NCBI RefSeq assembly: GCF_003345295.1
Contig: NZ_CP031056.1
Location: 620,001 to 684,000, forward strand
DNA from: Vibrio splendidus
Lineage (GTDB): Bacteria > Pseudomonadota > Gammaproteobacteria > Enterobacterales > Vibrionaceae
DNA length: 64,000 bases
Direction of reading: 5' to 3'
Shown: piece after piece, positions 58,971 to 64,000 of the stretch
Numbering within the stretch: position 1 is the stretch's first letter
Layout of the letters: each line of letters opens with the position of its first letter
Notes under the pieces: model-generated
The model's input: the letters and a program-made list of their open reading frames with translations, nothing else
The model's database searches: none
Told to the model about the DNA's origin: nothing
Program-made: the position numbers and the translations under genes

Positions 58971-59861
58971 CTAAACTTTCTTCAGTTTTGACGGCTTTTT
59001 CGTTTCCCAGTGCGTTATAAATGCGACTGACGCAATAATAATAGCAGCCCCGAGCCATAAACGACCCGGTGGAACCCAGCTAAATACAATCCAACCTGCT
59101 AGGACATTTAGCGGTAATTTTGCGTGGTCAAATGGTTGTACGAATGAAGCATCAGCGACTGAGTAGGCTTTTACAATTGCCCATTGAGCAAGTGCCGTCA
59201 TAACACCGATGACAATTAAGATAGCCCAAATCGTACCGCCGCTTGGAGTCTGCCAATCTGGCGCAGCAAGTAGGATGTTAAATGGCGTAATCAATAGTAA
59301 AAGGTAGACCACCATAGTTGAAGGACTGTCTTGTGAAGAGAGCTTTTTCACCATTAGTGAGTAGCATGCCCAAAAGAAAGCGGCGCCAATCGGTAGTAGC
59401 GTTGCCCAGTTAAAGTCTTCAGCCCATGGCTCTAGAATCACCATAGCACCCACGAAACCTGCTAAGGTCGCGCCCCAGCGAGCAGCTCCCACTTTCTCCT
59501 TGAGGAAAAGCCCTGAACCTATGGTTGCAAACAGTGGCGACGTCATGAGAAGGGCAATGCCTTGCCAAATAGGAACTGGGTAAGCCAGCGCCCATATCCA
59601 AAGTTGAATACCAATCACCGATAAAAACACACGGAATACATGCAACTTGAGGTTGTCGGTTTTTAGCGCGCGGCGAATGCCCAGCGTTTTCAGATAAGGA
59701 AGAATAGCGAACAACGCGATGGCGTATTGAATGACGGCAACGGTAGTAGAAGTAAGTCCGAAATGAATGCTAGCGATTTGAGTTAGGCTGTTAATGACGG
59801 CAAAGGCTAGGCCTGCGGTTAGCATCCAGCTAGCGCCTTGGATCGGATGGTGTTGTGACAT
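58971..59861 (-). CDS. EamA/DMT-superfamily transporter
   Basis: A 296-residue inner-membrane protein with ten helices in two EamA repeats (about 10-140 and 150-285). The repeats are marked by MTSPLFATIGSGLFLKEKVGAARWGATLAGFVGAMVIL and VQPFDHAKLPLNVLAGWIVF. It likely exports a metabolite, substrate unknown. It is downstream of the porin on the same strand, beyond the porin terminator. Confidence 0.9.
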   Translation of the reverse strand: MSQHHPIQGASWMLTAGLAFAVINSLTQIASIHFGLTSTTVAVIQYAIALFAILPYLKTLGIRRALKTDNLKLHVFRVFLSVIGIQLWIWALAYPVPIWQGIALLMTSPLFATIGSGLFLKEKVGAARWGATLAGFVGAMVILEPWAEDFNWATLLPIGAAFFWACYSLMVKKLSSQDSPSTMVVYLLLLITPFNILLAAPDWQTPSGGTIWAILIVIGVMTALAQWAIVKAYSVADASFVQPFDHAKLPLNVLAGWIVFSWVPPGRLWLGAAIIIASVAFITHWETKKPSKLKKV

Positions 59862-59958
59862 GATGCTTCTAATTATTTGATGTGGTTCACCTATGATACG
59901 GATTTAGCACCACTTAACCAGAAAAAGCATTGATGAAGTTAGTCAGAATATTTGAATA

Positions 59959-59990
59959 TGAAAAAGGTTGAGCTATTGCCCAACCTTTTA
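59959..59990 (-). terminator. Terminator of the porin gene
   Basis: AAAGGTTGAGC pairs with GCCCAACCTTT across a TATT loop, with a T run on both strands. Confidence 0.85.
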
Positions 59991-60014
59991 GTCTGCATCT
60001 AAAGCCGATTTAGA

Positions 60015-61013
60015 TTAGAAGTCGTAGCGTAGACCTAGACGAAGAGAATCTTCGCTTTGTGTCTCTAGACCTGCAACTTTTACATCGTCTAGGTTGTTTA
60101 ATTGGTAAGCAACGTAAGTACGGATAGACTTGTTGAACTTGTATGTACCCGTTAGCTCGAAGAAATCAGCTGTATCTACAGTGATGTTCTGTGTCGCGTC
60201 TTTTTCTTGTTTTTGGTACAAAGCAGCCAATTCAAATTGATCGGTAAGTTTGTACTTAGCCGCAACTTCTACACCAGAGAACTCAGTCTTAGCTTTGTCG
60301 TCTAGGTCACCCATTGTGTAGGTGGCACCTAGGTATAGAGCATCCATTTTGTAGTTGATACCAGCAATTACAGCGGTTGCAGAGCCATTACCTGCACCAT
60401 TGTCATTACCTGAGTAACCAAGACCAAAACCTAAGCCCATAGGCAATGTGTAGATACCAGAGATACCGTAACCGTCTGTATCTTTATCTTCGCCAGCGAT
60501 TAAACTTGCCTTCAACGAAAGAGCATCAGCATCGTAAGCGTACACGAACGTGTTGTTAATCTGCTCGTTGCCCGCGTTAATGAAGGCTTTTTGATCACCT
60601 GAGTAGATAGTAACATCCGACATTTCTGAGATTTGAGCAGCAGCTGTATCTTGACGACCTACCGAAACAGCACCAAAGTTACCTTCAAGGCCAGCGTACA
60701 TATAGCGTTGTTTAAAGTTATCAGTTTCATCGTTATCCGCTGAAGAATTTACGCCTTGTTCTGCTTCATAGAAACCGAAACCAGATAGATCGCTAGTGAT
60801 TTCAGTAGTACCGCCAACATTTAAACGCACACGGCTTTTATTTTTCATGGTTCCGTCGATTTCTTTACCGCCTGACCCGATGAAATCACCACGGAATTCC
60901 GCACGACCGCCAATTTTAAGTTCTGTACCATCAGAGCTGTAAACTGTTGCTGCTAGAGATGAACCTGAAACTAGTGCCGCTACCACTGCAGAAGCTAGAA
61001 CTGCCTTTTTCAT
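60015..61013 (-). CDS. Gram-negative general porin (OmpU/OmpC-like)
   Basis: A 332-residue outer-membrane barrel. The signal peptide is about residues 1-21 (KKAVLASAVVAALVSGSSLA). The mature protein starts ATVYSSDGTELKIGGRAEFRG, as in vibrio OmpU-type porins, and ends in the barrel-assembly signal LRLGLRYDF. The GFYEAEQG and GLEGNFGAVSVGRQD stretches fit trimeric porins. The start is the ATG at 61013. A GTG six bases upstream is possible. AAGG lies upstream. Confidence 0.92.
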   Translation of the reverse strand: MKKAVLASAVVAALVSGSSLAATVYSSDGTELKIGGRAEFRGDFIGSGGKEIDGTMKNKSRVRLNVGGTTEITSDLSGFGFYEAEQGVNSSADNDETDNFKQRYMYAGLEGNFGAVSVGRQDTAAAQISEMSDVTIYSGDQKAFINAGNEQINNTFVYAYDADALSLKASLIAGEDKDTDGYGISGIYTLPMGLGFGLGYSGNDNGAGNGSATAVIAGINYKMDALYLGATYTMGDLDDKAKTEFSGVEVAAKYKLTDQFELAALYQKQEKDATQNITVDTADFFELTGTYKFNKSIRTYVAYQLNNLDDVKVAGLETQSEDSLRLGLRYDF

Positions 61014-61389
61014 AATCACTTACCTTGTATTTTAAAATCCGTGAGCAATGTGCTCTCCGTTTCGATATGAAGCTAATTTAGAGCAGCTAAATTAAGCTTT
61101 CATTTCTATAAAATTACATTTTCGTGAATAGGGAACTTTTTAATTGTTGATTTTATTGCACTTTTATTTCAATAGACTGAGTGATTTGTGAATGGTTATA
61201 CAACTTATCTGTTTTTGTGTAGTTACTTTTTCGAGTTTCTATTTAGGGGAAGTGATGATGATATGAGTGAGTATTATGGGGAAGTCAGAGCTCGTTCATC
61301 TTATTAACTGTTTGTACTGATTAAGATATCCTCTATGATGCAAAAACTTAGACGAGAATAGATTTTGCTCAACAAGATGGAGACGTTGG
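61014..61389. other. 376-base divergent region between porin and desuccinylase-like gene
   Basis: AT-rich. In the porin 5' leader a small hairpin GAGCA (61043-61047)/TGCTC (61051-61055) is visible. No gene or clear operator was found. It should hold promoters for both divergent genes. Confidence 0.5.
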
Positions 61390-62403
61390 ATGAAAACAGA
61401 GTACTTAGGCGATGTTTTACAAGGTAGGCAGGTTATTGGCTCCTTGAATGTTGAAGACCTACCCGTTGGAGAGCACCAGTTTTGGTTTCAAGTAACCAGT
61501 GATGGGCTAGGGCAACCCAAGAACATGCCGGTTTCTGTTTTCAAAGGCAGTCAAGCAGGTCCTAAGTTGATGATCACCGCTGGTATTCACGGTGATGAGC
61601 TCAACGGTGTGTTGGCTGCTCAGCAAATTATCAGAGACTTAGTCGGTAAAACTCTCAAAGGCACGGTAACGATAGTGCCTACTGTGAATTTGTCGGGTTT
61701 GCTTAACCATAGCCGCGATTTTATCTCTTCGGATCCGGGCTCTTGCCCTGCCAACCTTAATCGACTCTTTCCAGGGGATGCGAATGGCTTAGCGGCAGAG
61801 CGCTTTGTTGCGTCTTTGTGGGATCGCTTACTCAAACACAATGCGACATTCGCCGTTGACCTGCATACCCAAACTCGTGGCGCTGTCTACCCACTTTATG
61901 TTTTTGCTGACTACCGAATTGAACAGTGCCTTGAAATGGCAAGGTTGATGACGCCAGATTGTGTTCTCAATGATCCCGGTGACCCAGGTATTCTTGAAAC
62001 GGTTTGGAATCGAAGTGGAATTCCGAGCATTACGGTGGAAGTGGGGATGGGTAAGTTTACTCAGCCTGACATGATTCAACGAGCCGTGGACGGTGTTTTT
62101 AATATGTTGTCTTACTATGAAATGCTTAATGGTGAAGACCCGTTAGAGGCAAAGCAGCTGCCAAGTATGGACTGGATAGAAGGCAACAACGTCGTGTCTA
62201 TCCGCGCTGATATTGGTGGCTTTGTGCTGCCTCAGGTCGAGCTTTTGCAAAGTGTCGAACAAGATGATCTGCTCGCCATCCAATATGATGCGTTCGGTAA
62301 TGAATGTCGTCGTTATCACGCACCATCTTCTGGGCGTGTACTCAGCTATAACGTGGATGCATTAAGGGAGCCGGGCGCGCTTGTTTGTCGCTTGCTGAGT
62401 TAA
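61390..62403 (+). CDS. Succinylglutamate desuccinylase/aspartoacylase-family protein
   Basis: A 337-residue M14-superfamily hydrolase of the AstE/AspA type. Zinc motif ITAGIHGDELNGVLAAQQI supplies His and Glu, and AVDLHTQTRGAVYP a second histidine. The catalytic Glu is in SITVEVGMG. A C-terminal beta domain from about 260 includes GFVLPQVELLQSV. It would deacylate an N-acyl amino acid or related compound in the cytoplasm. Single gene. Confidence 0.88.
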   Translation: MKTEYLGDVLQGRQVIGSLNVEDLPVGEHQFWFQVTSDGLGQPKNMPVSVFKGSQAGPKLMITAGIHGDELNGVLAAQQIIRDLVGKTLKGTVTIVPTVNLSGLLNHSRDFISSDPGSCPANLNRLFPGDANGLAAERFVASLWDRLLKHNATFAVDLHTQTRGAVYPLYVFADYRIEQCLEMARLMTPDCVLNDPGDPGILETVWNRSGIPSITVEVGMGKFTQPDMIQRAVDGVFNMLSYYEMLNGEDPLEAKQLPSMDWIEGNNVVSIRADIGGFVLPQVELLQSVEQDDLLAIQYDAFGNECRRYHAPSSGRVLSYNVDALREPGALVCRLLS

Positions 62404-62404
62404 G

Positions 62405-62431
62405 CAAAAAAAGACCGAGCAAGGCTCGGTC
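62405..62431 (-). terminator. Minus-strand terminator
   Basis: GACCGAGC (62413-62420)/GCTCGGTC (62424-62431), with seven A at 62406-62412. This gives a T run on the minus strand only. A second hairpin, AGCCGAC (62591-62597)/GTCGGCT (62612-62618), with A and T runs lies nearer the thiol-redox genes and probably ends their transcript. Confidence 0.75.
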
Positions 62432-62662
62432 AAAGGACAGTTGTCTTGAGTTAACACGTCTTTGACTCATCGACAGAACTGCTTTTAGCGTAGCGAGGGT
62501 AAATTAAGAATCCATTGCAAGATAGTGACACTTCGATTGCTTTTCTGTTTCAAAAGTAATATTGAAAACATTATCTTAAGCTCATTAAAAAGCCGACGGC
62601 GAGTGACGCGAGTCGGCTTTTATTCACTTCTCTTTCGAGTCTTTATCTCTATCTACACTCGA

Positions 62663-63382
62663 TTAAAAAGCGTCATCCACGATATCTTTAAGTCGGTCGT
62701 AAGGCACATATCCTGGTAAAACATTTCCGTTCATCATCATGGTTGGAGTGCCCGTTAAGCCGAGTGCACTGAACGTTTGGTGGTTAGTGGTTAGAACCTG
62801 GTTTTGTTCTTTAGTTGTTTTTAGTTCCGCCTCTGTTCCCGTCTTCTTGGCAACGGCTTCTAGTGAGCTTTTCGAGTGAATACCGCTTTTGGCCATCAGC
62901 AATCTATTAACTTCAGGGAATGCTTCTGGGTTATCTTTCCATACTTTCATCGCGTATAGCGCCGCGTTGGTGTCTAGCCCTGCAACTTGTTGTTGTTTAA
63001 ACGATAAGTACACGTTGATCACTTTGATGTCGCTATTTTCAGAGGCTAATTGAACTAAGCCTTTTTCCAAGCGCTTACAGTAAGGACAGTTATAGTCGGT
63101 AAAGTTAATGATGACTGATTTGCCATCCGGGTTGCCCGTGATTGGGTGAGCGTCATTGTTGTATAACCAATCATGGCTTCCTGCTTGAGCTTTCTTCGAC
63201 TGTTCTTGCCCTGCTACGTACTGCTCTAAGCTGGTATGTAAGCCAGAGATCGTAGAAGGGTTCTCTTTCAGAAATTGGTTAATCTCTTCAAGTTTCTGGG
63301 TTTGCTCTGTACTTAACTCAGCGAAGGCAGCGGTGCTCATTAGTGAACCTAAAATCAGTGTACTAATCAGATGTTTTTTCAT
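62663..63382 (-). CDS. DsbA-family periplasmic thiol-disulfide protein (ScsC/Com1-like)
   Basis: A 239-residue secreted thioredoxin-fold protein. The signal peptide is about residues 1-21. A helical N-terminal region (about 22-70) is followed by the catalytic Cys99-Pro-Tyr-Cys102 in INFTDYNCPYCKRLEKG and the cis-Pro loop TGTPTMMMNGNVLPGY. Length and layout fit ScsC/Com1-type oxidoreductases. It lies downstream of a ScsD-like gene, so the pair may be part of a suppressor-of-copper-sensitivity type operon whose other members are outside the window. Confidence 0.85.
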   Translation of the reverse strand: MKKHLISTLILGSLMSTAAFAELSTEQTQKLEEINQFLKENPSTISGLHTSLEQYVAGQEQSKKAQAGSHDWLYNNDAHPITGNPDGKSVIINFTDYNCPYCKRLEKGLVQLASENSDIKVINVYLSFKQQQVAGLDTNAALYAMKVWKDNPEAFPEVNRLLMAKSGIHSKSSLEAVAKKTGTEAELKTTKEQNQVLTTNHQTFSALGLTGTPTMMMNGNVLPGYVPYDRLKDIVDDAF

Positions 63383-63509
63383 GCTATATATTCTCTAATT
63401 CTTGATAATCGTGAGCGCTCATTGGGTCGCGCTCACGGTAATACTGTTCGTTAAACGGGCTAAATCGAGTTATTCGCCTTGCTTTGCTCAGTTTTTCTTT
63501 GTAAGCGAG

Positions 63510-64000
63510 TTATGCAAAGTAGGTTCTTAACCAGAGCCCTATCGGGGAAGTAACGCCTGTTGCGATACTGCTAATCTTTCCATCTTTGATGATGACGATG
63601 CTTGGAGTGACATTAACGCCCCAACTTCTGCTGATTGATCCAGAAAGATCATTGATCACAGGGAAGTCATACTCTTTTGCCTCTAAGTAGCGCTGAACAC
63701 GTTCGTCTGGGCCCGATGACAGAGCGACCGAAACCACTTGATGGGAGTCGTTGAAGCTATTGACGGTTGGGCTCACAAATTTGCAGGCGCCACACCAAGT
63801 TGCCCAAAAATAGACAATGACTGGCTTACCATTTTTGCTTAGCTCGATAACATCAATATCTTTGCCTTTGAGTGATTGACCCACAATTGGAATCGCGTCG
63901 CCCTGAGGCATGCTTCTGCTGTGATAAAAGTCCATCGCAAATGAAACCACGCCAACGATCAATATCATTGAAACCAGTTCCTTTCCCCACTTCTTAAGAC
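63510..64000 (-). CDS. Membrane-anchored thioredoxin-like protein (ScsD/TlpA-like), 5' partial
   Basis: A membrane-anchored thioredoxin with active-site WATWCGAC and cis-Pro VTPSIVI. An internal ATG at 63968 gives 152 residues. The frame stays open to the window edge and reads LKKWGKELVS directly before it, matching the short basic lead of ScsD-type proteins before the helix MILIVGVVSFAMDF. The real start is therefore beyond 64000. It likely passes electrons in the periplasm together with the ScsC-like protein 127 bases downstream. Confidence 0.85.
   Translation of the reverse strand, partial: LKKWGKELVSMILIVGVVSFAMDFYHSRSMPQGDAIPIVGQSLKGKDIDVIELSKNGKPVIVYFWATWCGACKFVSPTVNSFNDSHQVVSVALSSGPDERVQRYLEAKEYDFPVINDLSGSISRSWGVNVTPSIVIIKDGKISSIATGVTSPIGLWLRTYFA

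Noticed and set aside
1..64000. tRNA, rRNA, insertion sequences, integrase or attachment sites
   Set aside because: I saw no convincing cloverleaf, rRNA segment, transposase motif or terminal inverted repeat in reading the window. A tRNA or covariance-model search would be needed to exclude small RNAs.

Overview
The window looks like part of the second chromosome of a marine Vibrio, probably close to the Splendidus clade. This is inferred from gene content, not from a database search. The heme-uptake block (luxT-like regulator, hutDCB-exbD-exbB-tonB, hutWXZ) and a shyA-like peptidase beside a GGDEF-EAL gene match, as far as I recall, chromosome II order in Vibrio cholerae. Proteins of typical vibrio type (DUF1496, DUF406, CheV, YjiH, HutX/Z) run throughout. 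There are no rRNA or tRNA genes, CRISPR arrays, transposases or integrases.

Region 1 (1-17.2 kb) is a C2-sulfonate, most likely taurine, catabolic cluster. On the minus strand lie an SSADH-like aldehyde dehydrogenase and an IclR regulator. On the plus strand are pta and a TauE/SafE sulfite exporter. A minus-strand pair follows, a CobS-like AAA+ ATPase and a CobT-like VWA protein. The plus strand then carries xsc, an FRG-domain gene, a tauX/tauY-like taurine dehydrogenase pair, a three-part TRAP transporter (tauKLM-like) and a periplasmic double-Cache protein. The proposed route is: TRAP uptake of taurine, oxidative deamination by TauXY to sulfoacetaldehyde, Xsc cleavage to acetyl phosphate plus sulfite, Pta conversion to acetyl-CoA, and sulfite export by TauE. 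The aldehyde dehydrogenase could instead oxidise sulfoacetaldehyde to sulfoacetate. The TRAP large permease is split by a one-base contraction of a G run. The FRG gene and the CobST pair are unexpected members of the cluster.

Region 2 (17.3-32.8 kb) is mixed housekeeping. It holds a free-standing malate-synthase-G-like domain, a BCCT transporter, an M14-type amidohydrolase, a diguanylate cyclase and pyrC with a leader that can hide its ribosome-binding site. It continues with a 52-residue Pmp3-type membrane protein, a MOSC/flavin/ferredoxin hybrid, divergent nadE and nadD-like genes, an acyltransferase, a secreted protein of exact 20-residue repeats, small DUF proteins and luxT.

Region 3 (33.2-41 kb) is the TonB-dependent heme acquisition and degradation locus. 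Two divergent operons share one Fur-box-like site. Region 4 (41-64 kb) holds a degenerate PduO-like protein, cheV, ppiC, a GH13 amylase, a chemoreceptor, transporters, a ShyA-like endopeptidase and a GGDEF-EAL protein. After these come a LysR/MFS divergent pair, a glutaredoxin fusion, a porin and two Scs-like thiol-redox proteins, the last cut by the window end.

A recurring feature is short tandem duplication at gene 3' ends that takes in the stop codon (17, 18, 18 and 24 bp periods at four genes). There are also simple repeats of 8 bp and 6 bp units.
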